A stretch of 64,000 nucleotides of DNA from the NCBI RefSeq assembly GCF_023016085.1, contig NZ_JALKBF010000001.1:2170001-2234000 (forward strand), in the 5' to 3' direction. Positions 35,899 to 44,600 of the stretch are shown in pieces. Under the pieces are notes generated by a model. That model was not told the origin of the DNA. It was given only the letters and a program-made list of their open reading frames with translations, and did not search any database. The translations under genes were made by a program, and so were the position numbers. The stretch's first letter is position 1; each line of letters opens with the position of its first letter. This DNA comes from Aliiroseovarius sp. F47248L (GTDB lineage Bacteria > Pseudomonadota > Alphaproteobacteria > Rhodobacterales > Rhodobacteraceae).

Positions 35899-36861
35899 TC
35901 AAGCCGACCGCTGCCAATAGCCCTTCCAACTACGCGACACCGGCGAACCCATCGCGTTAGATGTTACGATTTGGGCCAGCGTTCCATTGTCTGTACGGCG
36001 ATTATCTTCCAGCCACGCAGCGTGGTTCGCATACTGGTAAAGGTACTGAGGCGACACGTGATGGTGCTGGCCTGACACCATGTTACGCAAGCGGCTAAAA
36101 AAGCTTTCAACCATATTGGTATGCTTGCCGTGGTCGCTGTAAATCTCGGAATGGTTCACGCGGCCAACATGGTACCCGATGTGCAGCAAGTCCCAATGGC
36201 TGGCTTCATCCGCTGACATAGTGGACATACGCGAAACGTTCTCATTTGCCAGCGCAACGCCTTCTGCCTCGGACTGGCCTACGAAAGGCAGTGTGCGGCC
36301 CTCACGCTCACGCATGGCGATCACGACGCGGCGCTTGCCTGTCTGGTGGCGTTTCAAGCGGCGATCCTTACGGTCTTTTTTGGCGTTCTCAGGGCGGATA
36401 TGACCACCAAAGTATGCGCCATCAATCTCAACATGGCCTTCCAGCACTTCGCCCGTGTGGACTTCCAGCGCCATTGCTTCGCGCAACTTGTGGGCTAGAA
36501 CGAAGGCTGTCTTGTACTGGCAGTCCAGATCACGGCTGAGTTGAACCATGCTCACACCTTTGGAAGCATTCACCATGATGCAGATCGCGGCCAGCAGGTC
36601 CACAAAATCCATTTTCCGCGACGCAAAGATTGTGCCGCTGGTCACGCTGAACTGGTGGTGACACGCCTTACACTTGAATTTGCGGCGCGTGGCGATCTTG
36701 TACGCCTCGTCATAGCCGCAGCATGGGCAAACAGCTTCGCCATTCGTCTCAGGCCAGCGCATCTGGCAGAACGTCGCATACGCAGCATCTTCGCCAGCTT
36801 TGTAGATGCTGCGAAGGCTAAGTGTGCGGGACGCCGCTGAAAGAAGAAAGTGCTGTGCCAT
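35899..36861 (-). CDS. IS1595-family (ISXO2-like) transposase
   Basis: 320 residues. A zinc ribbon lies near the N-terminus (CPCC at 45-48, CKAC at 64-67), followed by a helical region and the ISXO2-like DDE domain: EIDGAYFGGH with Asp147, an Asp at 218 (MSADEASHW), and NMVESFFSRLR with Glu252. The frame is intact, so the enzyme may be active. It would cut and join the 25-bp ends of this element. It diverges from the DUF6471 gene across a 103-base region holding two direct repeats. Confidence 0.93.
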   Translation of the reverse strand: MAQHFLLSAASRTLSLRSIYKAGEDAAYATFCQMRWPETNGEAVCPCCGYDEAYKIATRRKFKCKACHHQFSVTSGTIFASRKMDFVDLLAAICIMVNASKGVSMVQLSRDLDCQYKTAFVLAHKLREAMALEVHTGEVLEGHVEIDGAYFGGHIRPENAKKDRKDRRLKRHQTGKRRVVIAMREREGRTLPFVGQSEAEGVALANENVSRMSTMSADEASHWDLLHIGYHVGRVNHSEIYSDHGKHTNMVESFFSRLRNMVSGQHHHVSPQYLYQYANHAAWLEDNRRTDNGTLAQIVTSNAMGSPVSRSWKGYWQRSA

Positions 36862-36878
36862 TTTGTATCTTATCCATT

Positions 36879-36944
36879 ACCTATGTAATGAATATAGTAC
36901 ATAGACGTATCGCACACAATACCTTATGTAATGATTATGGTACT
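36879..36944. repeat. Pair of direct repeats in the transposase/DUF6471 divergent region
   Basis: Repeat A (36879-36901, TACCTATGTAATG then AATATAGTAC) and repeat B (36921-36944, TACCTTATGTAATG then ATTATGGTAC) lie 42 bases apart, about four helical turns, with a partial third copy (TTATGTAGGTG) at 36951-36961 just before the DUF6471 start. Each contains an internal dyad. The CCTTATGTA core also occurs in both terminal repeats. They look like operators for the transposase or for the neighbouring DUF6471 protein. Confidence 0.55.
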
Positions 36945-36964
36945 TTTATTTATGTAGGTGTTAC

Positions 36965-37171
36965 ATGGCTGAGCAAAATGAGTGGGAATCTAAGGCTGCT
37001 AACCTTCTAAAGGCAGAATTGAAACGAGCTGGCATAACCTACGCTGAACTTGCAGAACGTATTGGCGAAAAAGAAGTGAATATCCGCAACAAGCTGTCGC
37101 GCGGCAAGTTCAGTGCGGCGTTTCTTATTCAGTCTCTAGTGGCGATTGGTCAGAATGAGCTTCGGCTGTAG
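36965..37171 (+). CDS. DUF6471 small helix-turn-helix protein
   Basis: 68 residues: NEWESKAANLLKAELKRAGITYAELAERIGEKEVNIRNKLSRGKFSAAFLIQSLVAIG, which matches DUF6471 as I know it, a compact helix-turn-helix resembling Xre/Cro (GITYAELAERIG and VNIRNKLSRG as the two helices). It probably binds the adjacent repeats and controls the transposase promoter. It is divergent from the transposase and its last 47 bases overlap, tail to tail, the end of the next gene. Confidence 0.8.
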   Translation: MAEQNEWESKAANLLKAELKRAGITYAELAERIGEKEVNIRNKLSRGKFSAAFLIQSLVAIGQNELRL

Positions 37172-38072
37172 GATGCACTGCGGTTATCTGAATTTCGGAT
37201 GGCGTGTAGCCGTCCGAAGTCAACTTGGAAACGACAACTACATCGGCGGTAATTTGATCTTGTTGCCATAAATCGCTTGGTTGAACTGGTTCAACGATTC
37301 TGACTTTCAAGCGTCTATCCGAAATCCCGTCTGCTATTGCGGCCCACCCTACAGCACTCTTGTCTTTGTCTTGGGCATGAATTTCGAGAGTGACGTTTTC
37401 ATGAGGCGTATAGCGGTCAAAATCCTGATCTTTATCGCTATCCCTAGGATATGGAACCTCTCCGACTGTGGCTTCTGGAATGCGGTCTCTGTCAAGCAAG
37501 ATTGGTGCGTTCCCATCTTTTTGACTGGGCAGGAAGAAGCGTTTCGACTCTCGAACCAAGCGTTTTACTGCCGCTGGCTTTTGAAACTTAGCCTCTACGA
37601 TTTTTCGTATGTCGGAGGATGATTTGCCAGTTTCGAGCGCCAAAAGATCTATCAATTCATTTAGCTTCTGACGCGGAAGGCTATCAGTGAGTGCCTTCTT
37701 TGCCATGTCGATAGCTATTCCAGTGCCGTAAAAAAGCACGGTCAAAAACACAACCGTTACGATGGTATCGTATTTGTCGCTAACTGTTAGTTTGAAGAGG
37801 TCTTCAAGCAATGGCGGAACCTCCTCTGCTAAGTCGCCCTGATAAGTTATCAATAGCGCCAGAAAGAGCGCTTCCTTGAGAGACCCTTCCGTAAGAGAGT
37901 GAACATTTAGCGAACATTCTTCGATTTGCAAGCCGTCTATCAAGCTTGGCAGCAGTGCGATGGCTTCGGAAGAGATTGCATCTGCTGCCTTGAGCGCAGC
38001 AATCACATCCCCAATGGGCGTCGGGATATTTGTCTCGTAAACTATTGAAAGCGGAACACGAATCTCTGTCAT
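37125..38072 (-). CDS. Transposon passenger, hypothetical protein with membrane segment
   Basis: 315 residues from the ATG at 38072. The N-terminal 100 residues form a soluble, acidic domain; residues about 100-120 (YDTIVTVVFLTVLFYGTGIAIDMA) are a likely TM helix. After a helical region (SLPRQKLNELIDLLALETGKSSSDIRKIVEAKFQ) comes a beta-rich C-terminal domain (VTLEIHAQDKDKSAVGWAAIADGI). I do not recognise a family. It is the last gene before the right end of the element and overlaps the DUF6471 gene tail to tail by 47 bases. A defence, attachment or toxin role is possible but unsupported. Confidence 0.6.
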   Translation of the reverse strand: MTEIRVPLSIVYETNIPTPIGDVIAALKAADAISSEAIALLPSLIDGLQIEECSLNVHSLTEGSLKEALFLALLITYQGDLAEEVPPLLEDLFKLTVSDKYDTIVTVVFLTVLFYGTGIAIDMAKKALTDSLPRQKLNELIDLLALETGKSSSDIRKIVEAKFQKPAAVKRLVRESKRFFLPSQKDGNAPILLDRDRIPEATVGEVPYPRDSDKDQDFDRYTPHENVTLEIHAQDKDKSAVGWAAIADGISDRRLKVRIVEPVQPSDLWQQDQITADVVVVSKLTSDGYTPSEIQITAVHPTAEAHSDQSPLETE

Positions 38073-38123
38073 TCTCGGAGAATTGCACACCCTCAACCTT
38101 TACGGGAGTCATTTCGAACCCGC

Positions 38124-38148
38124 TTGGTGCGTTTGATACATAAGGCCG
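38124..38148 (-). repeat. Right terminal inverted repeat of the transposon
   Basis: Reverse complement of 34608-34632 over all 25 bases. The irr stop codon is 32 bases beyond it. Confidence 0.9.
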
Positions 38149-38179
38149 GATATTTTCAGCCAGAAGAAACAGGTATGCG

Positions 38180-38596
38180 CTATTTCCGGCGCAACCGGAT
38201 CACCACATCGACCTTTGCGATTTCGGTCCCTTTAGGCGCCGTAGGCAATTGAGCGATTTTCAGATCTTCATCCGGCGCATCCATCAGTTCTTCGGTGTCT
38301 TCCCAGAAAAAATGCGGGTGATTGGTGACGTTGGTGTCGAAATAGCTGCGTGCGCCGTTCACGGTAATTTCGCGCAAAAGCCCCGCATCTGAAAATATGC
38401 GGAGCGTGTTATAAACTGTCGCAAGTGAGACCCGTTCATCGCTATCTCGCGACGCCTCATACAGGCTTTCCGCCGTCACGTGGCGATGCTGACCGTCACC
38501 AATCAGCAGCTGTGCCAAAGCAAGCCGTTGCCGGGTCGGGCGCAAACCTGCACTTGCCAGCCATGTCGCTTCTGTTGTGTCGCCGTTTTGGTTCAT
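38180..38596 (-). CDS. irr: Iron response regulator, Fur family
   Basis: 138 residues of the Fur superfamily, close to Irr of alphaproteobacteria. The winged helix is seen in LRPTRQRLALAQLL and the recognition segment SDERVSLATVYNTLRIFSDAGLLREI. The C-terminal domain has HPHFFW, but lacks the Cys pairs of Zn-structured Fur proteins, as in Irr. It diverges from fabA, the usual irr-fabA arrangement in Rhizobiales and Rhodobacterales. Irr responds to heme/iron; no ICE-like operator was identified in the 204 bases between irr and fabA. Confidence 0.85.
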   Translation of the reverse strand: MNQNGDTTEATWLASAGLRPTRQRLALAQLLIGDGQHRHVTAESLYEASRDSDERVSLATVYNTLRIFSDAGLLREITVNGARSYFDTNVTNHPHFFWEDTEELMDAPDEDLKIAQLPTAPKGTEIAKVDVVIRLRRK

Positions 38597-38800
38597 CAGG
38601 TCGTTGTCTCATCCGCTGCGATCGAAAGTGCTTATTGAATATAGGGCCTGAGGCACCAAAGTACCAATATTTTCTGTCCCACCAGTGTGGCTGAGCTGCC
38701 GCGCTTTGCTGGATTACCCCTTTCGCTCGCCCTTGCGTCCGGCTTGGGCCGGGTGATAGAGGGTGAAGGGAAGGAAAGCACAAGATATGGGGCGGAGGGA

Positions 38801-39310
38801 ATGGCGGATTATCCGACGAGTTTCGACAAGGAAGATCTTCTGAAATGTGCGCGGGGTGACTTATTTGGTCCCGGTAATGCGCAGCTTCCGGCCCCGCCTA
38901 TGTTGATGATGGACCGCATCACCGACATTTCGGGTGACGGAGGCGAACATGGCAAGGGCCATGTCATCGCCGAGTTCGACATCACACCCGACCTTTGGTT
39001 CTTTGACTGTCATTTTCCCGGCAACCCGATCATGCCCGGCTGTCTTGGGCTTGATGGCTTGTGGCAATTGACAGGATTCAACCTAGGTTGGCGCGGCTGG
39101 CTGGGGCGTGGCTACGCGCTTGGTGTGGGCGAGGTCAAACTGACCGGCATGGTACGCCCGGATCGCAAGATGCTGACCTACAAGATTGATTTCACCAAAG
39201 CCGTGCAGACCCGGCGGTTGACCATGGGGGTTGCTGACGGGATTGTGGAAGCTGATGGAGAAGTGATCTATCAGGTTAAGGATATGAAAGTCGCCTTGTC
39301 GGAAAGCTGA
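38801..39310 (+). CDS. fabA: 3-hydroxydecanoyl-ACP dehydratase/isomerase
   Basis: FabA introduces the cis double bond for unsaturated fatty acids by isomerising trans-2- to cis-3-decenoyl-ACP. The 169-residue product has [11 protein letters not shown], the catalytic His in [25 protein letters not shown] and the following hot-dog core. The ATG at 38801, after GGCGGAGGG, is preferred; upstream in-frame residues are not conserved. It leads the fabA-fabB-fabI run and diverges from irr. Confidence 0.97.
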   Translation: MADYPTSFDKEDLLKCARGDLFGPGNAQLPAPPMLMMDRITDISGDGGEHGKGHVIAEFDITPDLWFFDCHFPGNPIMPGCLGLDGLWQLTGFNLGWRGWLGRGYALGVGEVKLTGMVRPDRKMLTYKIDFTKAVQTRRLTMGVADGIVEADGEVIYQVKDMKVALSES

Positions 39311-39328
39311 CGGGACAACAGGGTTAGA

Positions 39329-39351
39329 GGTGCCGGGCACGAGCCGGCACC
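39329..39351 (+). other. Intercistronic hairpin between fabA and fabB
   Basis: GGTGCCGG and CCGGCACC form a perfect eight-base stem with a seven-base loop, with no T run after it. It is 18 bases past the fabA stop and may stabilise or partially attenuate the fab message. Confidence 0.4.
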
Positions 39352-39372
39352 ACCACGCGAAGGAGTGCGCAT

Positions 39373-40602
39373 ATGCGTCGTGTCGTCGTTACCGGTCTGG
39401 GCATTGTCTCGGCCATCGGGAACAACAAGGACGAGGTTCTGGCCTCGCTCAAGGCTGGCAAATCCGGCATTACCGCCAATCAGGATATGATCGACCATGG
39501 GTTCCGCAGCCAGATCGCCGGGATGCCCGATATCGACATCGCCGCTCATGTGGACAAGCGTGCCCTTCGGTTCATGGGGCCTGGTGCGGCTTATGCACAT
39601 ATCGCGATGACGCAGGCGATTGCCGATGCAGGCCTTGGCGAAGATGACGTGGTCAACCCGCGCACGGGGCTTGTCGCCGGTTCTGGCGGCCCATCGACCA
39701 GCGCGATGTTTGCAGCCCACCAGACGGCGCTGAAAACCGGTGCGACCAAGCGGATCGGACCATTTGCTGTGCCCAAATGCATGGGCTCGACCATTTCCGC
39801 GAACCTTGCGACCGCATTCAAAATCAAAGGGATCAACTATTCCATCACCTCAGCCTGTTCGACCAGCCTGCACTGCATCGGCAATGCGGCCGAGCAGATC
39901 ATGATGGGCAAGCAGGACGTGATGTTCGCGGGCGGCGGCGAAGAGCTGGACTGGACTCTGTCCTGCCTGTTTGACGCGATGGGTGCGATGTCGTCGAAAT
40001 ACAATGACACGCCGGAAAAAGCCTCGCGCGCGTTTGATGCCGATCGCGATGGGTTCGTCATTGGTGGTGGTGGCGCGATTTTGGTTCTGGAGGATCTGGA
40101 CCACGCCAAGGCGCGCGGCGCAAAAATCTATGCAGAGGTTACCGGCTATGGCGCCACATCAGACGGCCACGACATGGTGGCCCCGTCGGGCGAAGGCGGC
40201 GAACGGGCAATGCGACTGGCGCTACAGTCCCTGCCCGATGATCGAAAAGTGGGATATATCAACGCGCATGGCACCTCGACCCCCGTGGGTGATGTCGGAG
40301 AAGTTGAAGCCGTGCGGCGCGTCTTTGGCCAGGGGACAACCCCGCCAATTAGCTCGACCAAGTCGATGACCGGGCACAGTCAAGGTGCCACCGGCGCACA
40401 AGAGGCTGTCTATTGCCTGCTGATGTTGGAACATGACTTTATCACCCCATCGATCAACGTTGAGACCCTTGATCCGGAAATCAGCGAGGGCGAGATCGCA
40501 ACCACACTGATCGAGAACGCTGGGCTGGACACGGTGATGACTAACAGTTTCGGGTTCGGCGGGACCAATGGCTCGATGCTTCTGAGCAAATACCGCGACT
40601 GA
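39373..40602 (+). CDS. fabB: 3-oxoacyl-ACP synthase I
   Basis: FabB elongates the unsaturated intermediates made by FabA. The 409-residue product shows the catalytic Cys in [15 protein letters not shown], the two His in [15 protein letters not shown] and [15 protein letters not shown], and a [11 protein letters not shown]-terminus. A GGAG ribosome site precedes the ATG. It lies between fabA and fabI in the same direction. Confidence 0.97.
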   Translation: MRRVVVTGLGIVSAIGNNKDEVLASLKAGKSGITANQDMIDHGFRSQIAGMPDIDIAAHVDKRALRFMGPGAAYAHIAMTQAIADAGLGEDDVVNPRTGLVAGSGGPSTSAMFAAHQTALKTGATKRIGPFAVPKCMGSTISANLATAFKIKGINYSITSACSTSLHCIGNAAEQIMMGKQDVMFAGGGEELDWTLSCLFDAMGAMSSKYNDTPEKASRAFDADRDGFVIGGGGAILVLEDLDHAKARGAKIYAEVTGYGATSDGHDMVAPSGEGGERAMRLALQSLPDDRKVGYINAHGTSTPVGDVGEVEAVRRVFGQGTTPPISSTKSMTGHSQGATGAQEAVYCLLMLEHDFITPSINVETLDPEISEGEIATTLIENAGLDTVMTNSFGFGGTNGSMLLSKYRD

Positions 40603-40629
40603 TGTTTGAAACAAGACCGAGGAACTGAC

Positions 40630-41418
40630 ATGGCAGGGCTGATGCAAGGAAAACGTGGCCTCATCATGGGGGTTGCCAACAACCGGTCCATCGCGTGGGG
40701 CATAGCGCAGGCGATGGCAAATGAAGGCGCAGAGCTTGCGTTTTCTTACCAGGGCGACGCGTTCGGACAACGTGTTCAGCCGCTGGCAGCTTCCATTGGG
40801 TCCGATCTTCTGGTCGATATGGATGTGACCAATGATGAGGCGTTGGACAAGGGGTTTGATGCACTTTGGTCCAAGTGGGACAGCATCGATTTTTTGGTGC
40901 ACGCCATTGCCTATTCCGACAAGAACGAGCTGACGGGCCGATTTGTCGACACCAGCCGGGCAAATTTCAAGAATTCGATGGATATCAGCTGCTATTCCTT
41001 GATCGAGGTTGCGCGCCGCGCCGCACCCAAGATGGCCGAAGGCGGGACCATCCTGACCCTGACTTACGGCGGATCGAACCGTGTAACGCCCTTCTATAAC
41101 GTGATGGGAGTCGCGAAGGCCGCGCTGGAAGCCTCGGTGCGCTATCTTGCCAACGACCTTGGCCCCGACGGTATCCGTGTGAACGCCATATCACCCGGCC
41201 CGATGAAAACTCTGGCAGGGGCAGCAATTGGTGGGGCGCGCAAGACCTTCCGGCACACAGAAGCCAATTCGCCCATGCGTCAGAATGCGACCTTGGAAAG
41301 CATCGGGGGCACGGCCGTTTATCTGGCGTCTGAATACGGCGCCTGTACAACCGGCGAGATCATCACGGTTGATTGTGGGTTCCATGTTCTGGGCATGCCC
41401 CAGCCTGAGAACCTTTAA
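40630..41418 (+). CDS. fabI: Enoyl-ACP reductase (NADH), FabI-type
   Basis: FabI reduces enoyl-ACP at the end of each elongation cycle. The 262-residue short-chain reductase has GKRGLIMGVANNRSIAWGIAQAMANEGAELAFSYQG for NADH binding, VDMDVTND, and the Tyr/Lys motif (YNVMGVAKAALEASVRYLANDLG) of the catalytic site; the YxxMGxxK form is typical of FabI. The ATG at 40630 follows GGAAC. It closes the fabA-fabB-fabI set and is followed by a terminator. Confidence 0.96.
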   Translation: MAGLMQGKRGLIMGVANNRSIAWGIAQAMANEGAELAFSYQGDAFGQRVQPLAASIGSDLLVDMDVTNDEALDKGFDALWSKWDSIDFLVHAIAYSDKNELTGRFVDTSRANFKNSMDISCYSLIEVARRAAPKMAEGGTILTLTYGGSNRVTPFYNVMGVAKAALEASVRYLANDLGPDGIRVNAISPGPMKTLAGAAIGGARKTFRHTEANSPMRQNATLESIGGTAVYLASEYGACTTGEIITVDCGFHVLGMPQPENL

Positions 41419-41448
41419 CAACGCAAATCATCAGATACTGAGCTTGAA

Positions 41449-41480
41449 GAACACCCGTCCAGTTGGGCGGGTGTTCTGGT
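41449..41480 (+). terminator. Terminator-like hairpin after fabI
   Basis: GAACACCCG and CGGGTGTTC form a nine-base stem with a ten-base loop, followed by a weak T-containing tail (TGGTTTG). It lies 30 bases after the fabI stop and 80 before the next gene. Confidence 0.65.
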
Positions 41481-41562
41481 TTGAACGCGACCCTGCCTTC
41501 TGCTTGCACCCCTTCCCCAACCGGTGCTTACTGGCGCAAGCAGATTGCGGCGAGGAACAGGT

Positions 41563-42390
41563 ATGGAAAACTTTATCGCACGGGATGGTCTGACGCTGGC
41601 CTATCGGGATGAAGGCGAAGGGCTGCCGGTTCTGGCACTATCCGGGCTGACCCGCAATTCAGACGATTTCAACTTCGTTGCTCCGCATCTGTCAGGTGTT
41701 CGCTTGATCCGTATGGACTATCGCGGCCGCGGTGCGTCGGATTGGGGGCCGTATCAGACCTATACCGTCCCGCAAGAGGCCGATGACGCGCTGATGCTGC
41801 TTGATCATCTGGGCATTGATCGTGCTGCCATCCTTGGCACATCACGCGGAGGCCTGATCGCGATGGGGATTGCGGTGGCTGCGAAAGACCGACTTCTGGG
41901 GGCGTGTCTGAATGATATTGGCCCGGTAATTGACCCGCGCGGACTGGATTACATCAAGGGATTCCTGGGACGGCAGCCCTCTGCCCGGTTCTACAAAGAC
42001 GCCGCCAACGCCCGCGCGCAGATTATGGAGGCATCAGGCTTTCGCAATGTCCCATCCGGGCGCTGGGACGCCGAGGTGCGCCACCTGTATTCGCAAACCG
42101 AAACCGGGTTGAAAAACCGATACGATCCGGCCCTGCGCGAGGCTGTTCTGGAAGCAGGCGCACAACCTGCACCCGATCTATGGCCCTATTTTGACGCGCT
42201 GCACGACCTCCCTGTGGCGCTAGTCCACGGCGAAAACTCGGACATCCTGACCGATGCGACTGTCGAAGAGATGCGGCAAGGCAACCCTGACCTTCGCTAT
42301 GGTCGGGTTGCGGATCGTGGTCACGTTCCGTTTCTGGACGAACCCGAAGCATTGGAAACAATCCACAAGTGGCTAGAGGACTTGCGATGA
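41563..42390 (+). CDS. Alpha/beta-fold hydrolase
   Basis: 275 residues. The nucleophile elbow is GTSRGG (about residues 95-100), the oxyanion-hole region GLTRNSDDFNFV follows the first strand, and the C-terminal His lies in VADRGHVPFLDEPEAL. The acid residue would be around HGENSDILTD. The family covers esterases, lactonases and C-C bond hydrolases; a specific substrate cannot be assigned. The ATG at 41563 follows GAGGAAC. It overlaps the next gene by four bases, so the two are probably co-translated. Confidence 0.85.
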   Translation: MENFIARDGLTLAYRDEGEGLPVLALSGLTRNSDDFNFVAPHLSGVRLIRMDYRGRGASDWGPYQTYTVPQEADDALMLLDHLGIDRAAILGTSRGGLIAMGIAVAAKDRLLGACLNDIGPVIDPRGLDYIKGFLGRQPSARFYKDAANARAQIMEASGFRNVPSGRWDAEVRHLYSQTETGLKNRYDPALREAVLEAGAQPAPDLWPYFDALHDLPVALVHGENSDILTDATVEEMRQGNPDLRYGRVADRGHVPFLDEPEALETIHKWLEDLR

Positions 42391-43358
42391 AAATTGACGA
42401 TATTCGAGCCGCCGACATCTGCCTTGAGGGGTATGTGCACCGCACACCTCTGCTCACCTCGTCCTTTCTGGACGACATCGCCGGCAAGCGGGTTTTTGTA
42501 AAGCCCGAATGCCTGCAACACACAGGAAGTTTCAAGTTTCGTGGCGCATGGAATGCGATCTCGAAACTGACGGACGCGCAGCGCAAGCAGGGTGTGATCG
42601 CCTTCTCATCCGGCAACCATGCGCAAGGGATCGCAATGGCAGCCACAGCCGTCGGTGCACCCTCAGTCATTGTCATGCCTTCAGACGCCCCCCGCCAGAA
42701 GATCGACAACACCCACGCACTCGGGGGCGAAGTCGTGTTGTATGATCGCGTCAGTGAAGATCGAGACCAGATCGGTGCAAAGATCGCTTCGGATCGGGGA
42801 CTGACCCTGATCAAGCCGTTTGACAATTACGATGTGATTGCCGGACAAGGCACGGTGGGGCTTGAGATTGCCCGAGAGGCACGGGCGGCGGGTGTTGACG
42901 CGGCGTCGGTGCTGGTGCCCTGCGGCGGGGGTGGGCTGACTGCGGGCATCGCGCTTGCGTTGGAAGCAGAGGCACCCGATTTTCGGGCCATCCCGGTCGA
43001 GCCTGAAGGGTTTGACGATGTCGCCCGGTCGCTGGCATCTGGCAAGATTGAACGCAACGCGCGCTTGTCGGGGTCGATCTGTGATGCAATCATCACCCCA
43101 TCACCGGGCGAATTGACATTCCCTATCTTGAAGCGCCTGTGCAGCCCCGGATTGGTAGTGCAGGAAGCCGAGTGCCTGCACTCCATGGCCGCCGCATTCA
43201 ACTGCCTGAAGATCGTCGTTGAGCCCGGCGCGGCGGTGGCTCTGGCGGCTGCTCTTTTCCACGCCGAACAGATCGACAGTGATACCGTCATCGCAGTCGT
43301 ATCGGGCGGTAATGTTGACGGACCAGTCTTTGCCGATGCATTGACCCGTTACGCCTGA
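42387..43358 (+). CDS. Threonine/serine dehydratase-like PLP enzyme
   Basis: 323 residues of fold-type II PLP enzymes. The PLP lysine lies in TGSFKFRGA (about residue 52), the Ser/Asn loop SSGNHAQGIA binds substrate, and VPCGGGGLTAGIAL is the phosphate-binding glycine loop. The lack of a C-terminal ACT domain suggests a catabolic threonine/serine dehydratase (TdcB or eutB-like), possibly also an amino acid racemase. It begins inside the hydrolase stop (ATGA). Confidence 0.88.
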   Translation: MKIDDIRAADICLEGYVHRTPLLTSSFLDDIAGKRVFVKPECLQHTGSFKFRGAWNAISKLTDAQRKQGVIAFSSGNHAQGIAMAATAVGAPSVIVMPSDAPRQKIDNTHALGGEVVLYDRVSEDRDQIGAKIASDRGLTLIKPFDNYDVIAGQGTVGLEIAREARAAGVDAASVLVPCGGGGLTAGIALALEAEAPDFRAIPVEPEGFDDVARSLASGKIERNARLSGSICDAIITPSPGELTFPILKRLCSPGLVVQEAECLHSMAAAFNCLKIVVEPGAAVALAAALFHAEQIDSDTVIAVVSGGNVDGPVFADALTRYA

Positions 43359-43370
43359 TCGGAGGACCAC

Positions 43371-44600
43371 ATGACAGATTTCACAATCGCCTCGTTCAAC
43401 GTAAAGAACCTGATCGGGCCGGATCAGGAATATTACGAGTTTCAGCGCTACACACCCGAAGAATACGCGTGGAAACGAGACTGGATGGCGGATCAACTCA
43501 TGGCCTTGGATGCCGACATCATCGGGTTTCAGGAGATTTTTGAAGAAGATGCCCTGCGCGATGTGATTGGCGAGGCGAACAAACGTACCGCTGCGCTGAA
43601 CGCGGCGACGATCCCTGACAAAAGCAAGGGTTATCACCGCAAGGCGATCTTTCGCAAACTGGCGATCCGGCCATGGGACATGGATCATTTGGCCTTTGCG
43701 CCCAATGCCGCCGATGAAGGTCCCGGTCAGCGCAGACCCGGCGTGGCGATCCTGTCGCGCTTCGGGTTCGCCGAACCACCGCAGGTCATTCAGGATTTGC
43801 CCGAGCCTCTGACCATCCCCTTCACCGCCCTTCGCGGGCTTGAGGGTGAGGCTGGGCACTATACCCTTAAGCGACTGTCACGCCCCATCCTGCGTGCGCG
43901 CATTCCCATCGGCGACAAGGTGATCACCGTATTCAATTGCCACCTGAAATCAAAACTGGGCGAATATATCCGCCCAGCTGGTGCGGAATTTGCGCCTGAG
44001 GAGGACCTGACCAACTATGACCCGGTGGGACGCGCCCTTGGGGCCGCCCGCGCCGCCATGCGCCGCATGGCCGAAGCCTGGGTTCTGCGCAGTTTCATTG
44101 TCGAAGAGCTGCGCCAGAACAACCCTGTCGTGGTTCTGGGGGATTTCAATGATGGCGAACACGCGGTCAGCTCGGAAATCATCTCGGGCGAAGTGCCGTT
44201 CAAGAACTACGCGTGGATGTTGCGACATGACGCGGATTCTGACCGTGATCGTTACTCCAAAGAGGAAAGCATCCAGATCACTCGCGCGGTCGAATCGGTT
44301 CGCCTGCATTCGGCCGAAAAACTGTTCGTGCGCAAATCCTTGCGCGACATGGTCTATACGTCTGCCTTTGCCGGGGTATTTGAGAGTATCGACCAAATCT
44401 ACCTCAGCCGTCATTTCCACCCCGACAACGCCGAGCGCATCGCAGACATGACATATTTCAGTGTGTTGAACGACCATATCACTGATGGCTCACATCCAGA
44501 GGCGCCATACAACAAGCTGGCGTCCGATCACGGGCAGATCATGGCCTATCTAACGCTTCGCGAAGAGGAGCGCAGAGACGAGGACAAAAAACGCGGATGA
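43371..44600 (+). CDS. Endonuclease/exonuclease/phosphatase-family protein
   Basis: 409 residues of the EEP (DNase I-like) fold: TIASFNVKNLIG at the N-terminus, DADIIGFQEIFEEDALRDVI with the metal-binding Glu, TVFNCHLKSK, NPVVVLGDFNDGEHA and the C-terminal SDHGQIMAYLTL with Asp-His. All catalytic blocks are visible. Substrates in this fold range from nucleic acids to sphingomyelin and phosphoinositides; none can be chosen here. There is no signal peptide. It overlaps the next hydrolase gene by four bases. Confidence 0.88.
   Translation: MTDFTIASFNVKNLIGPDQEYYEFQRYTPEEYAWKRDWMADQLMALDADIIGFQEIFEEDALRDVIGEANKRTAALNAATIPDKSKGYHRKAIFRKLAIRPWDMDHLAFAPNAADEGPGQRRPGVAILSRFGFAEPPQVIQDLPEPLTIPFTALRGLEGEAGHYTLKRLSRPILRARIPIGDKVITVFNCHLKSKLGEYIRPAGAEFAPEEDLTNYDPVGRALGAARAAMRRMAEAWVLRSFIVEELRQNNPVVVLGDFNDGEHAVSSEIISGEVPFKNYAWMLRHDADSDRDRYSKEESIQITRAVESVRLHSAEKLFVRKSLRDMVYTSAFAGVFESIDQIYLSRHFHPDNAERIADMTYFSVLNDHITDGSHPEAPYNKLASDHGQIMAYLTLREEERRDEDKKRG

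Larger units (their letters stand above)
34608..38148. mobile_element. IS1595-family transposon with passenger genes
   Basis: A 3.54-kb unit bounded by perfect 25-bp inverted repeats, at 34608-34632 (CGGCCTTATGTATC then AAACGCACCAA) and 38124-38148 in opposite orientation. It contains an ISXO2/IS1595-type transposase, five passenger genes, internal repeats at 36879 and 36921 that share a core with its ends, and a hairpin-rich segment. It lies between the FKBP gene and irr, neither of which is broken. The eight bases either side (AAACTTGC left, GATATTTT right) do not match as a target duplication, so the insertion is old or was rearranged. Base composition is visibly less GC-rich than the flanks. 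Confidence 0.8.

Noticed and set aside
35693..35929. Minus-strand frame across the hairpin array
   Set aside because: It runs through the stems and terminator, overlaps the transposase 3' end, and has no protein features.
34601..38156. Target-site duplication flanking the transposon
   Set aside because: The eight bases on either side do not match, and shifting the ends by a base does not help.
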